Assembly: GCA_029210625.1 (NCBI GenBank)
Contig: JARGFU010000009.1
Coordinates: 62,001-126,000, forward strand
Direction of reading: 5' to 3'
Source: Deltaproteobacteria bacterium
GTDB taxonomy: Bacteria > Myxococcota > Myxococcia > SLRQ01
Length of the DNA stretch: 64,000 bases
Part shown: piece after piece, positions 17,307 through 26,545 of the stretch
Numbering within the stretch: the stretch's first letter is position 1
How the letters are laid out: every line of letters starts with the position of its first letter
The notes under the pieces: model-generated
The model's input: only the letters and a program-made list of their open reading frames with translations
The model's database searches: none
What the model was told of the DNA's origin: nothing
Position numbers and translations under genes: made by a program

Positions 17307-20300
17307 GGGAGGGCCGAGAGGAGCTGCCGGGCGCGGCTGGCCTGGGCGTGCCCGGGCTGGAGCTCGAGGAATCGCTCGAGGGCGGCCCGGGAGACCTCCG
17401 GGGAGGCGACCTCGTCCACGCCCATCATCCCCACCCGCAGCAGGGCCAGCTCACCGCCAGGGCGCTTGCCGAGCAGCTGGTAGAGGTGGAGGGCCTGGCG
17501 GGTGTCGCCGCCCGCCTCGGTGACCCGGGCCTCGGCGAAGCGGACCCGCGGGGCGTCCGGGGCCAGCGCCAGGGCGCGGCCGAGGGCCTGGCGGGCGCCC
17601 CCGGGATCGGTGAGCTCGGCGCGGGCGATCGCCAGGGCCGCGTGGGCCCGGGCAAGCTGGCGGTCGCTGGCGGCCAGGCGCTCGACCCAGGCCAGCGCCG
17701 CCGTCGCGCCGGCCAGGGCGTCGTCGGGGTTCGTGGCGCCGTCCACCAGGGCCTCGGCGCGCCCGACCCGGGCCTCGACCGAGGAGGGCTCCAGGGCGAT
17801 GGCCGCCTCGTAGGCCGTGATGGCGTCGCCGAGCTTGCCGAGGCGGTGGCGGCCGGTGCCCAGCGAGGTCTGCGCCTCGGCGGAGTGCTTGTTGGCGAGC
17901 GAGAGCTCCTCCAGGGCCTGCAGCGCGGAGGCGTCGCCGCCGCCGATCTGCACGAGGGCCCGGCCGAGGGAGAGGCGGAGCGGCTCGTCCTTGGCGGGGG
18001 GGTGGGCCTCCAGGTGGGTCGCGGCCTTCTTCAGCTCGCCCTCCTCGAGGAGCACCCGCAGCTCGAGCCCGGCCGCCTGGGCCGAGCCGAGCTTCTCGGA
18101 GAGCTTCGCGATCCGGCGGGCCGGGGCGCGGCTGAGGTAGGTGCTCACGGCCCTGCCGGCGTCGGGGTTCATGGCGATGGCCCGCTCGAGCTCGGGGAGA
18201 CCGGGGCCGGCCCGGCTGGCGGCCAGCAGGAGCGCCTCGCCCCGCAGCGCGAGCTGGGCGTGGGAGGGCACCTCGCCCCGGCGGGGCGCCGGCAGGAGGG
18301 AGACCGCCTGGCGCGCCTCGCCGGTGTCGAGGAGGAGGCGGGCGATCTCCAGGCGGTGGGCGGGATCCCGGTCCGGCCGGGCGGCGGCCCGGAGGGCGGC
18401 CTTGCGCGCCCCGTCGAGATCGGCGGCGAGGGTCGCGAGGTGGGCGGAGACCGCCCAGGCCATGCTGGAGACCTGGCGGGCCTTCACCAGCGGATCGAGC
18501 TTCGCCTGCGCCTCGGCGAGGCGGCCGTCCGCCGCCTCCAGGCGCACCTCGAGGAGCGACTTCTCCTGGCCCTCGGGCAGGGCGCCGATGAGGCTCGCCG
18601 CCCGGCTCGTGCGGCCGCAGCGCAGGGCCGCGCCGGCCGCGTCGCTGGTGAGGCTCCGGGCGCGCTCGGCGTCGTCGGCCCCCAGGCTCTCGGCCACCCC
18701 GGCCAGGACGTCGACCGCCGCGCAGGGCCGCTCGCGGGCCAGGAGCGCCTCGCCGAGCTGGGCCCGGCAAGCAGCGTCCGCGTCGGCGATCGAGGCGCCG
18801 TTCTCGAAGCGCCGGGCCCGGTCGGGATCCCCCGCGGCCATGGCCAGGCGGGCCGCCGCCAGGTTGAAGCGGCAGAGGTCGGTCGGCGTCGCGGCGGTCC
18901 GCAGGGACTGCTCGAGGCCCTCGGCGCGCTTCAGCAGGGCCTCCTGCCTCCCCTCGCTCCGGAGGCCGTGGGTGAGCAGGAGGATCACCGAGGGGAGGTG
19001 GTCGGGGTGCCCCTCCACCACGCGCTCGAGGAGCTCCACCGCCTCCTCGGCCCGGCCGGCCCGCACCAGCGCGCTGGCGAGGGTGGGGACCAGCGGCAGG
19101 AAGCCGGGATCGCTCGCGTGGGCCTGCTCGAGGGACTCGAGCGCCAGGGGCAGGCGCTCCAGGCCCTGCTCGGCCTGGGCGCGGGTCCAGAGCAGACCCG
19201 GGTGGCGGGGCGCGGCCGCGAGGGCGGGGGAGAGGGTCGTCACGACCTCCCCGTAGCGCTCCTGCTCCACCAGGATCATGGCCTTGGCCAGGGTCGCCTC
19301 GAGGGGCACCTGCTCGAGGACCTCGGTGCGGGCGATCCGCTCCTGGGCGGTGATGAGGGTGTCGGTCGGCGCCTCGAAGCCGGTGAAGCGCCGGGCGGCG
19401 ACGTAGGCCCCGAGCCCGAGGGCCTCGGCGTTTCCGGCATCGAGCTCCAGCGCCTCCTGGACCGCCGCCTCGGCGGTGGCCAGGCTCAGCACGGTGTCCT
19501 GCGCCGCCGCGACCGCGGCGGTGGCGAGGGCCGAGCGCAGCTTCTCCTCCTTCTGGGTCTTCCAGAAGTAGAAGCCTCCCCCGGCGGCGGCGAGGAGGAC
19601 GACGACGATCAGGACGGCCACCGAGCGCTGGCGCCGCTCCTTCGCCAGGTGGGGCGGGGCGTAGGGCTGGAACTCGGAGCTGCCGGCGCGGCGGCGGGCA
19701 GCCGGATCGCTCGCCGGGCGGGGCGCCGCCGGCGGCGGAGGCTCGTAGGAGGGGGTGGTCGCCGGATCCACGCCGGTCGAGGGCGCAGGCCCGCCCAGGT
19801 CGAGCTCCAGCGCGCCCTCGGGCTCCGGGCCGCCCCCGATCTGCAGAGGGGGGGCGTCGAACTCGAGCGCGTCGCCGCCGAAGGGATCGTCCTCCGTGTC
19901 CAGCTCGATCGCGCCGGAGCCGAAGAGGTCGGCTCCGCCCGCAGCCGATCCGACCGAGACGGGAGCGTCGTCCAGCTCGAGCACTCCACCCGGGCTCGCC
20001 GGAGCCGGGGCGGAAGGCGGCGGGCCCGCGGCGGCGGCGCCCAGGGAGGTCCAGAGCGACTGCGCCCGGGCGTCGGGGGGCATGCCCCTGGCGGCACGCT
20101 GGAGGAGGGGGCCGGCCAGATCCGGCCGCCCGCCCTGGAGATGGCACTCGCCCAGGATCCGCAGCGCTGCGGTGTGGTTCGGTGAGACGGCCAGGAAGCG
20201 CTCGATGGTCGCCCGGGCGTGCTCGACCCGGCCCAGCTGGAGGTTGGCGTCGGCCAGGGCGATCTGGGCCTGCGGCTGGGGCAGGACCGCCAGCCCCTGC

Positions 20301-20434
20301 TCGGCGACGGTGGCCGCGTCGGCGAAGCGCCCCGCGGCGATCAGGGCCATGGCGACCTCGGCGTAACGGGGGTGCCCCGGCCGGGCGACGACGGCCCGGT
20401 ACGCAGCTTCCAGCTCGGCAGGCGAAATCGGCAC
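17303..20434 (-). CDS. Large membrane-anchored tetratricopeptide-repeat protein
   Basis: Start GTG 20434 follows a GAGGGAGG site. The 1043-residue product has cytoplasmic TPRs (residues 1-125), a Pro/Gly/acidic linker, one transmembrane helix around residue 270 (SVAVLIVVVLLAAAGGGFYFW) and about 700 residues of further TPR-like helices (for example TALRILGECHLQGGRPDLAG and AAIALEPSSVEARVGRAEALVDGA). No enzymatic motif is visible, so it is presumably a scaffold. It precedes the ChaN-like gene in a two-gene operon. Long open frames extend upstream of this start, but they are antisense to the TonB receptor gene and carry no RBS. Confidence 0.88.
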   Translation of the reverse strand: MPISPAELEAAYRAVVARPGHPRYAEVAMALIAAGRFADAATVAEQGLAVLPQPQAQIALADANLQLGRVEHARATIERFLAVSPNHTAALRILGECHLQGGRPDLAGPLLQRAARGMPPDARAQSLWTSLGAAAAGPPPSAPAPASPGGVLELDDAPVSVGSAAGGADLFGSGAIELDTEDDPFGGDALEFDAPPLQIGGGPEPEGALELDLGGPAPSTGVDPATTPSYEPPPPAAPRPASDPAARRRAGSSEFQPYAPPHLAKERRQRSVAVLIVVVLLAAAGGGFYFWKTQKEEKLRSALATAAVAAAQDTVLSLATAEAAVQEALELDAGNAEALGLGAYVAARRFTGFEAPTDTLITAQERIARTEVLEQVPLEATLAKAMILVEQERYGEVVTTLSPALAAAPRHPGLLWTRAQAEQGLERLPLALESLEQAHASDPGFLPLVPTLASALVRAGRAEEAVELLERVVEGHPDHLPSVILLLTHGLRSEGRQEALLKRAEGLEQSLRTAATPTDLCRFNLAAARLAMAAGDPDRARRFENGASIADADAACRAQLGEALLARERPCAAVDVLAGVAESLGADDAERARSLTSDAAGAALRCGRTSRAASLIGALPEGQEKSLLEVRLEAADGRLAEAQAKLDPLVKARQVSSMAWAVSAHLATLAADLDGARKAALRAAARPDRDPAHRLEIARLLLDTGEARQAVSLLPAPRRGEVPSHAQLALRGEALLLAASRAGPGLPELERAIAMNPDAGRAVSTYLSRAPARRIAKLSEKLGSAQAAGLELRVLLEEGELKKAATHLEAHPPAKDEPLRLSLGRALVQIGGGDASALQALEELSLANKHSAEAQTSLGTGRHRLGKLGDAITAYEAAIALEPSSVEARVGRAEALVDGATNPDDALAGATAALAWVERLAASDRQLARAHAALAIARAELTDPGGARQALGRALALAPDAPRVRFAEARVTEAGGDTRQALHLYQLLGKRPGGELALLRVGMMGVDEVASPEVSRAALERFLELQPGHAQASRARQLLSALP

Positions 20435-20540
20435 GGGCCCTCCCTCATGGTTCCCGAAAGACTCTCGACCCTGCGATGACCTCGATCGCTCTTCGAAGGT
20501 AGCCCTGCCTCCGGGGGCGGGACAAGCATCCGGGCGCGCC

Positions 20541-20569
20541 TTGACAGGGATCGCGCCCGCCACGAGCAT
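20541..20569 (+). promoter_or_regulatory. Candidate promoter of the TonB-receptor operon
   Basis: A perfect TTGACA -35, 17-base spacer and weak -10 GAGCAT. The transcript would start about three bases before ATG 20579. Confidence 0.35.
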
Positions 20570-20578
20570 GACTCGGGA

Positions 20579-23131
20579 ATGGGTCTCAACGACGAGCAGC
20601 TGGTGAGCCCGCCTCCGGGCGGGGGGCCGCGGGGCGCGGCGTGGATCGTCGGGCTGATCGTCCTGCTCTGGCCCGGCGTCGGGTTCGGGTCCGAGACGGC
20701 CTGGGTCGCCTTCCTCCACACCCCGCCGGTCGCCCAGCACGCCGAGGCCGATCTGGTGCTGGTGGGCAGCGTGATCGGCCGCCAGCCGGGGGAGGAGCTC
20801 GTCGTCCGCTACCGCGGCGAGGGCGAGGCCTGGCGCGAGGTCCCGGTGAAGGCCGGCTGGGCCGACGAGAGCCGGGCGGTCGTGCGGGCCAGCGAGCTGA
20901 AGGCGCCCTGGATCGAGTACTACGTGGTCTCCCGGCGCGGCAGCTCCGAGGTCGCGATCTTCGCCTCGGCCGAGGCACCCCGGCGGATCCCCGTGGTCAC
21001 CGAGGCGCGGATCCAGGGCGGGGAGGGCCCCCAGGCGGGGCCGACCCTCGAGGAGCTGCGCGCGGCGGGCCGCAAGGAGCTCTCGGCGATCGCCCGCGAG
21101 GCCGTGGTGACCAGCGCGACCCTGCGGGCCCAGACGGTGACCCGGGCGCCCGCGATCGTCTCCTCCATCTCCCGGCGGGAGATCGAGGCGATGGGGGCCC
21201 GCACCCTGGTCGACGTCCTCGATCGCATCCCCGGCCTCACCGTCTCGCGCGACGTGCAGGGCTTCTACCGGGTCTCGGTGCGGGGCATCCGCAGCGATCC
21301 CGAGGTCCTCCTCCTCCTCGACGGGCACCGCCTGGGCAACCTCTACGACGGCCGCAACCTCTACGAGCTACCGGTCGCCGGCGTCGAGCGGGTGGAGGTC
21401 ATCCGGGGGCCGGGCGCGGCCCTCTTCGGCGCCGGCGCCTTCCTGGCGGTCATCAACGTCGTGCCCTCCGAGGCCCTGGGGATCCAGGGGCTGGCCGGCT
21501 TCGACACCTTCGCCGTGGGGCGCAGCCACGTGGGGCTGGGCCTGCCGGTGGGCGAGAAGGGCAGGGTGCGCTTCGAGGCCGACGTGAAGAGCGGCCGGGG
21601 CTACCACTCCCCGATCATCGAGGACGCCTTCGGCGGAGACGAGGGCGATCCCGCCGGCGCCATCGACGACCACCACCGCCTCGTCCACGGCGGCGTGCAC
21701 GGCCGCCACCCCTTCTCGGACGGCTCGGTCTTCGACTGGTCCCTGCGGGCCCTCTACCAGGATCGCGGAGCGCTCCTGGGGTCCTTCGACACCGCCGGAC
21801 CCCGCTCGGAGCTCTCGTGGATGGTGGGGCTCTTCGACGTGGGCTACCAGCGGCCCCTGGGCGAGAAGATGCGGCTGCGCCTCTCACTGACGGGAGACCT
21901 TCAGTCGATCTCTCGCACCTTCGAGCTGGCCCCGGCGGGCTACGAGCTGGCCACCGCCACCTTCGAGGACGGGATCCTCGAGGAGCGCCACCACGTCTCG
22001 GACGGCATCTCCCTGCAGGCCGCGGCGGACGTCGAGCTCTTCGAGGGCAACTCCCTGACCTTCGGCCTCGGCGCTGCCCGGGAGGCCCTCGACGCCTGGG
22101 ACTACCGGGTGAACTTCGACGCGGCGACGGGCGCGCCCCTCGAGAGCCCCGCGACCCCCGAGGGCGTCACCTTCCCGGCCGGCGACGCGGGCCTCACTCA
22201 GCGCATCGCGCTGGGCGTCTTCGCCCAGGATCTCTGGACCCTCGTGCCGAGCCTGGATCTCACCGCGGGCGTGCGCGGTGACGTCTTCCTCGGCGGCGTC
22301 GGGCGGGACGATCCCCTGGCGGAGGGCAAGGCGGGCAGCACCTTCGCCGTCACCCCCCGGGTGGGCCTGGTCTTCCAGCCGACCGATCCCTGGACCTTCA
22401 AGGCCCTCTTCGCCACCGCCTTCCGGGTGCCCACCTTCGAGGAGCTGACCTCCGTCCTCCTCGAGTCCAGCCTGACCCGCGGCCAGTTCGAGGGCGATCC
22501 CACCCTGGAGCCCGTCCGGATCCAGACCGCCGAGGTCTCGGCCGAGCACCGGCTCGCCAGCGGCAAGAACCAGATCCGGCTGCGGGCGAACGCCTTCTTC
22601 AACCGCTTCCTCGATCGGATCGAGGCGGTGGACGAGACGGGCGTGATCAACCAGCTCTCCAACCGCGCGCTGCCGATCAACGTCTTCGGCGCGGAGGGGG
22701 GAGGGCGGATCGACTTCTCGGCCCGCGACCGGGTGAAGGTCGAGGTCGCCTGGTTCCGGGCCTTCGACACCAACGCCCCCTCGGGCCTGAACCTGCTCAC
22801 CGACACCCCGCAGCTCAAGATGGTGGTGCAGACCGAGCTGGGCCTGGGGCCGCTCCTCGATCTCCACCTGGCCGCCCGCTTCGGCTCCGAGCGCCGCAAC
22901 AACGCCCGCTCCAAGCTCGAGGCCCTCCACCGCTTCCGGATCCAGCCCTACGCGCTGGTGGACGCCACCCTGCGGACCCGGCCCCTCGGGGGGCACCTGG
23001 TGCTCGAGTTCACCCTGCGCAACGCGCTGGACTCCCCCCGCCACGACGACGTCCCGCGTCCGGACCGGGTAACGGGCCTCCTCCCCGGCCCGGGCCTCTC
23101 GGGGGAGCTCACCCTGCGGGGGTCCTTCTGA
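20579..23131 (+). CDS. TonB-dependent outer-membrane receptor with N-terminal extension
   Basis: The 850 residues begin with a signal peptide (hydrophobic AAWIVGLIVLLWPGVGFG, residues 20-37), then about 150 residues unique to this protein with a beta-rich character. The plug domain runs from about residue 190: PAIVSSISRREIEAMGARTLVDVLDRIPG, GIRSDPEVLLLLDGHR, GVERVEVIRGPGAALFGAGAFLAVINV. The rest is a beta-barrel ending in Phe (LRGSF), as needed for BAM insertion. The ligand is unknown. The next gene starts on the last base of the stop codon, so the two are coupled and probably work together. GTG 20603 is an alternative start. Confidence 0.92.
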   Translation: MGLNDEQLVSPPPGGGPRGAAWIVGLIVLLWPGVGFGSETAWVAFLHTPPVAQHAEADLVLVGSVIGRQPGEELVVRYRGEGEAWREVPVKAGWADESRAVVRASELKAPWIEYYVVSRRGSSEVAIFASAEAPRRIPVVTEARIQGGEGPQAGPTLEELRAAGRKELSAIAREAVVTSATLRAQTVTRAPAIVSSISRREIEAMGARTLVDVLDRIPGLTVSRDVQGFYRVSVRGIRSDPEVLLLLDGHRLGNLYDGRNLYELPVAGVERVEVIRGPGAALFGAGAFLAVINVVPSEALGIQGLAGFDTFAVGRSHVGLGLPVGEKGRVRFEADVKSGRGYHSPIIEDAFGGDEGDPAGAIDDHHRLVHGGVHGRHPFSDGSVFDWSLRALYQDRGALLGSFDTAGPRSELSWMVGLFDVGYQRPLGEKMRLRLSLTGDLQSISRTFELAPAGYELATATFEDGILEERHHVSDGISLQAAADVELFEGNSLTFGLGAAREALDAWDYRVNFDAATGAPLESPATPEGVTFPAGDAGLTQRIALGVFAQDLWTLVPSLDLTAGVRGDVFLGGVGRDDPLAEGKAGSTFAVTPRVGLVFQPTDPWTFKALFATAFRVPTFEELTSVLLESSLTRGQFEGDPTLEPVRIQTAEVSAEHRLASGKNQIRLRANAFFNRFLDRIEAVDETGVINQLSNRALPINVFGAEGGGRIDFSARDRVKVEVAWFRAFDTNAPSGLNLLTDTPQLKMVVQTELGLGPLLDLHLAARFGSERRNNARSKLEALHRFRIQPYALVDATLRTRPLGGHLVLEFTLRNALDSPRHDDVPRPDRVTGLLPGPGLSGELTLRGSF

Positions 23132-24057
23132 TGAGACGGCGCCTCTCGATCCTCCTCCCGGCGGCCCTGGCCGTGACCCTCCTGGCGGCGCCGGGCTGCA
23201 TCGCCTTCAACGAGGAGTGCAGCTCACCGCCGGACCTCGTCGATCCGGACACCATCATCGGCTACCTCGCGGCGCCCATCCCGGTGACCGAGAACCGCGT
23301 CCGCACCGAGGAGATGGCCATCGGCAACCTGGTCGCGGACGCCTTCGCCGACGCCTTCAACAACCCGGCGAACCCGAACCACCGGGACACGGTCTCCCCC
23401 GTCGACGGCGCCATCGAGAACGCCGGCGGGATCCGCAACGAGGGCTTCTGCGCCGAGGTCGACTCCCTCCCGGGCGATCCCGACGATCCGCCGCCGCTGA
23501 CGCGCGCCGATCTCCGGGAGGTGATGCCCTTCACCAACCGGGTGGTGGTGGTCGAGCTCAACGCCGCCGAGGTCATCGAGATCTTCGAGCACTCGGTCTC
23601 GGCCCTCGGCGATCCCGACGACCCCGACAAGGGCTTCTTCCTCCAGGTCTCCGAGGGCATGGAGGTGATCGTGGACTGCACGGGCACCCCCCAGGAGGTC
23701 GTCGAGGGCGCGATCACGGTCCCCGGCACCCGGGTGCAGGCGATCCGCTTCGGTGACCGGGTGCCCTGCGCCGTGCAGGCCGACTGCCCGGCCGGCAACG
23801 TCTGCGACACGGGCCGCTCGGCCTGCAAGATCGATCCCGCCGACACGACGACCCTCTACCGGGTCGCCACCAACGACTACCTGCTGCGCGCCGACGGCAA
23901 CGACGGCTTCGCGACCCTCGCCGGGCGGCCGGGCTTCAACAGCCTCGGGCGGCTCGACGTGGAGGCGGTGGAGGACTACCTGGACCTGCACTCCAGTCCG
24001 GTGCTGCCCTACGAGCCGCGGGTCGAGGGGCGCCTGGTCCTCGACAACTGCGACTAG
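23131..24057 (+). CDS. Lipoprotein consisting of a 5'-nucleotidase C-terminal domain
   Basis: The 308-residue protein has a lipoprotein signal (LAVTLLAAPGC). It matches the 5'-nucleotidase C-terminal (PF02872-type) domain: MAIGNLVADAFADAF, GAIENAGGIRNE, LTRADLREVMPFTNRVVVVELNAAEVIEIFEHSV and YRVATNDYLLRADGNDGF. The N-terminal metallophosphoesterase domain that hydrolyses nucleotides in the full enzyme is absent, so this is more likely a substrate-binding lipoprotein than a nucleotidase. A Cys-rich insert (CAVQADCPAGNVCDTGRSAC) resembles the repeats of the large Cys-rich lipoprotein at 26.9 kb. Coupled to the TonB receptor upstream. Confidence 0.85.
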   Translation: MRRRLSILLPAALAVTLLAAPGCIAFNEECSSPPDLVDPDTIIGYLAAPIPVTENRVRTEEMAIGNLVADAFADAFNNPANPNHRDTVSPVDGAIENAGGIRNEGFCAEVDSLPGDPDDPPPLTRADLREVMPFTNRVVVVELNAAEVIEIFEHSVSALGDPDDPDKGFFLQVSEGMEVIVDCTGTPQEVVEGAITVPGTRVQAIRFGDRVPCAVQADCPAGNVCDTGRSACKIDPADTTTLYRVATNDYLLRADGNDGFATLAGRPGFNSLGRLDVEAVEDYLDLHSSPVLPYEPRVEGRLVLDNCD

Positions 24058-24058
24058 G

Positions 24059-24142
24059 GCAACCCGACCCTTCGGTTGGGTTGCTTGCTGCCCGTGCCGG
24101 GCAGCCGTACTCGAGAAGCAGCCTGATACCCCGAGGGGTATC
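24059..24142. terminator. Three consecutive hairpins between convergent genes
   Basis: 24059-24084 is an 11-base-pair stem (one G-T pair) with loop CTTC. 24087-24105 is GCTGCCC/GGGCAGC. 24125-24142 is the 18-base palindrome GATACCCCGAGGGGTATC, flanked by AGCA and TGCT that can extend the stem. The first fits a terminator of the rightward lipoprotein gene; the last may end the leftward small gene or act as an operator. Confidence 0.65.
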
Positions 24143-24149
24143 TGCTAGG

Positions 24150-24437
24150 TCACTCGTCGCGGCCGCGGGGATCGTCGGATCCGCCGATGACATCGTTCAC
24201 CGAGGGGAACTTCATGACGTCCTCGCGGGCGAGCTTCCAGGCCTGCTGCACGACCCAGGAGAGAGAGCGGTCCTGCCGGGCGGCCTCCTCCTGGATCTCC
24301 TTCAGCATGGACTCCGGGAAGTAGAGCGATTGCTTGCGCTTGTCGGTCGGCTTCATCTTCTTACCCGTGCTCTTTCCTTCGGATCGGGCGCCGGCTCGTC
24401 TCGCCCGGGCCTGGGGTCCGGGTTCCGGCGCGGTCAT
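24150..24437 (-). CDS. Small ribbon-helix-helix-like protein, copy 1
   Basis: The product is 95 residues from ATG 24437 (GAGGT upstream) or 68 residues from ATG 24356. The conserved part is KRKQSLYFPESMLKEIQEEAARQDRSLSWVVQQAW: a short strand with alternating side chains followed by two helices, the layout of MetJ/Arc ribbon-helix-helix DNA-binding proteins. From memory, small proteins with this motif occur in many copies in myxobacterial genomes; this has not been checked here. It is 53 % or so identical by eye to copy 2 at 26.6 kb over the motif. The shorter start agrees better with copy 2, in which the motif begins eight residues from the N-terminus. Confidence 0.8.
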   Translation of the reverse strand: MTAPEPGPQARARRAGARSEGKSTGKKMKPTDKRKQSLYFPESMLKEIQEEAARQDRSLSWVVQQAWKLAREDVMKFPSVNDVIGGSDDPRGRDE

Positions 24438-24448
24438 CTGTACCTCGG

Positions 24449-24476
24449 GGTATGACAGAGTGCGTAAAGGTGTCAA
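24449..24476 (-). promoter_or_regulatory. Promoter and possible operator of the small RHH-like gene, copy 1
   Basis: On the minus strand: TTGACA, 16-base spacer, CATACC. The -10 overlaps TACCCCGAGGTA (24441-24452), whose first ten bases recur in the palindrome at 24125-24142 just behind the gene. Confidence 0.5.
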
Positions 24477-24522
24477 GCGAGCCCCTAGGTAGGACCTCCT
24501 GTTCCGGTGTAGGTAGTTCCGC

Positions 24523-26256
24523 GTGAAGATCCCCCAGACAGGCTGGACGGTCCCCGATCTCCTGCTGCTCGTGTTGGTGGCGGGGCTCGGCGGCTGCGGC
24601 GGCTGCGACGAGGACGTCAACCGCCTCACCTTCGTGCTCGAGGCCGCGCCCCGGACCCTCGACTTCGGGGCGGCCCCGATCCGCTTCCCCACGGTCGAGC
24701 CGGTGACGGTCACCTCCCTCGGCTCCGGGACGGTGAGGATCGAGTCCCTCTCGATCGTCGGTCCGGACGCCGGGCGCTTCTCGGTGCCCGCCCAGGCCGA
24801 CCCGGCCTCCCTCCTGCCGGGGGCGTCGACCGACCTGCCGGTGACCTTCGACGCGCGGGAGGAGGGGACCTACGAGGCCAACCTGGTGGTGGTGAGCAAC
24901 GCCGACGCCGGGGATCTGATCGTCCCCCTGCGGGCCATCGGGCGGGCGCCGGACATCGCTCTCTGCGAGCCCCTGGCGGCGGGCCAGACCGAGCCGACCT
25001 GCGTCCCCGACGGCGCCGTCTTCGAGCTGGATCTCGGCTCCGCCGGGCGGGGCCGGACCGTCTCCCGCAGCGTGCTGATCCGCAACGTCGGCGAGGCGCC
25101 GCTCAAGATCGACGCCAGCACGGCGCTCTTGCCGGCCAACGTCGGCATCGCCCTGGGCGAGCCGCTGGCGGGCGCCTCGGTCGTGGTGGGGGGCGGGATC
25201 GAGGTGCCGCTGACCTTCCTGGGCACCGAGCAGGGACCGGTGAGCGCCGACCTGACCATCGTCAGCAACGACCCCGACGAGGGCAGCGCCATCGTCCGGG
25301 TCAGCGCGACCGGCGCGGTGAACCAGGCGCCCACGGCCTGCCCGGCGGTCCTGGAGATCGAGCACCAGAACGGCTCGGTCGAGGTCCCCGCGGATCCCTT
25401 CGCGCCGGCGGCCCGTCCGGCGGACACCCTGCGCCTCACCGCCCATCCGGACGCCAGCTGCTCGGCCGATCCCGAGGACGGCGTGAGCGGGCTGACCTAC
25501 GTCTGGACGCTGCTGGAGGCGCCGGCGATCTCCGGCGCGAGCATCGGCAACTCCAGCGCCGGGCCCGCCCCGGGGCTGGGCGAGCCGCCCCCCTGGCTGG
25601 AGATCGACGCCATCGGGACCTACCGGGTGGGGCTGACCGTCACCGACTCGGCGGGCCTCGCCTCGCCCGAGGGGGTGCTGGTGATCGACGCCGTCCCCCA
25701 GGACGATCTCACCGTCGAGCTCTCCTGGCACGTCGGCGCCGACCTCGATCTCCACCTCATCGCCCCCGGGGGCGTGCCCTTCTGCGATCCCCTCGACTGC
25801 TTCTGGGACACCTGCACCGACGTCACCGGCGCGGGCTCGGGGATCCCCATCCTCGACTGGGGCGACGACGCGGACGCCGACGGCAAGCTGGACGGAGACA
25901 GCAACCAGCTCACCGATCCAATCCTGGTCTTCGACAACGTCGGGAGCACCGTGGTCGGTACGGACACCCGGCTGGAGACGATCCGCCTGCCCACGGCGCC
26001 GCTGGCGGGCGGCGTGCCCTACACGGTGGCGGTCCATCACTTCGAGAACAAGGCCGCCGGTCCGGTCGACGCCACGGTTCGCGTGGTCTACCGGGGGAGC
26101 ATCCTCTGGGAGGCGAACCACACCTTCACGGCCGGGAGCGCGAACGACGTCTGGACCGCGGGGGTGGCCGACGTGAGCACCGGGACGGGGAGCGCCTCGG
26201 CGGTGCCCGATCAGACTCACCCTCCCTACCTGCCGCCGCCGCCCGCCTGTCCCTAG
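24523..26256 (+). CDS. Lipoprotein with choice-of-anchor/DUF1573-like and PKD-like domains
   Basis: 577 residues from GTG 24523. The N-terminus is a lipoprotein signal (LLLLVLVAGLGGC). Two immunoglobulin-like choice-of-anchor (ASH/DUF1573-type) modules follow: LDFGAAPIRFPTVEPVTVTSLGSG...LVVVSNADAGDLIVPLRAIG and FELDLGSAGRGRTVSRSVLIRNVGEAPLKI...LTIVSNDPDEGSAIVRVSATG. Then comes a PKD-like module (CSADPEDGVSGLTYVWTLLEAP...YRVGLTVTDSAGL) and a C-terminal region (DLTVELSWHVGADLDLHLIAPGG) typical of myxobacterial surface lipoproteins. A cell-surface role is inferred; there is no enzymatic motif. Confidence 0.85.
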   Translation: MKIPQTGWTVPDLLLLVLVAGLGGCGGCDEDVNRLTFVLEAAPRTLDFGAAPIRFPTVEPVTVTSLGSGTVRIESLSIVGPDAGRFSVPAQADPASLLPGASTDLPVTFDAREEGTYEANLVVVSNADAGDLIVPLRAIGRAPDIALCEPLAAGQTEPTCVPDGAVFELDLGSAGRGRTVSRSVLIRNVGEAPLKIDASTALLPANVGIALGEPLAGASVVVGGGIEVPLTFLGTEQGPVSADLTIVSNDPDEGSAIVRVSATGAVNQAPTACPAVLEIEHQNGSVEVPADPFAPAARPADTLRLTAHPDASCSADPEDGVSGLTYVWTLLEAPAISGASIGNSSAGPAPGLGEPPPWLEIDAIGTYRVGLTVTDSAGLASPEGVLVIDAVPQDDLTVELSWHVGADLDLHLIAPGGVPFCDPLDCFWDTCTDVTGAGSGIPILDWGDDADADGKLDGDSNQLTDPILVFDNVGSTVVGTDTRLETIRLPTAPLAGGVPYTVAVHHFENKAAGPVDATVRVVYRGSILWEANHTFTAGSANDVWTAGVADVSTGTGSASAVPDQTHPPYLPPPPACP

Positions 26257-26287
26257 GGGCCCGGAGCGCGGCGAAGAGGAGAGGGGG

Positions 26288-26545
26288 TCAGCGCCGGAGG
26301 AGCGCGCGAGAGGCCAGGAGGGTCGCGCTCGCCTTCTCCTCGGAGACGGTGGCCTCGGGGCCGTCCTCGAGGAGGGTCCGCCGGCGCTCGTGCGCCGCGA
26401 ACGCCTCGCGCAGGTGCTGCTCCTTCGCCTCGGGGACGAAGTCCTCGAGCAGGACCGGATCTGCAGGGGTGTCCCCCCGGACCGGAGCGGCCGGGAGGAC
26501 GAGCCCCATGCAGACCAGCGCTGCAGTCAGCAGGCGGTCCATCAT
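26288..26545 (-). CDS. Small secreted protein of unknown function
   Basis: 85 residues from ATG 26545 (ATG 26542 also possible). There is a signal peptide of about 24 residues (LLTAALVCMGLVLPAAPVRG, cleavage near VRG-D). The mature part is a charged helix (EAKEQHLREAFAAHERRRTLLED). No family is recognised. Its start overlaps the stop of the RHH-like gene by one base (TGATG), so the two form an operon; this coupling makes it more than a chance frame. Confidence 0.6.
   Translation of the reverse strand: MMDRLLTAALVCMGLVLPAAPVRGDTPADPVLLEDFVPEAKEQHLREAFAAHERRRTLLEDGPEATVSEEKASATLLASRALLRR

Noticed and set aside
20435-21328. Upstream extension of the large TPR protein to about 1341 residues
   Set aside because: The extra part is antisense to the TonB receptor gene and lacks TPR character; GTG 20434 has a good RBS and begins the TPR sequence.
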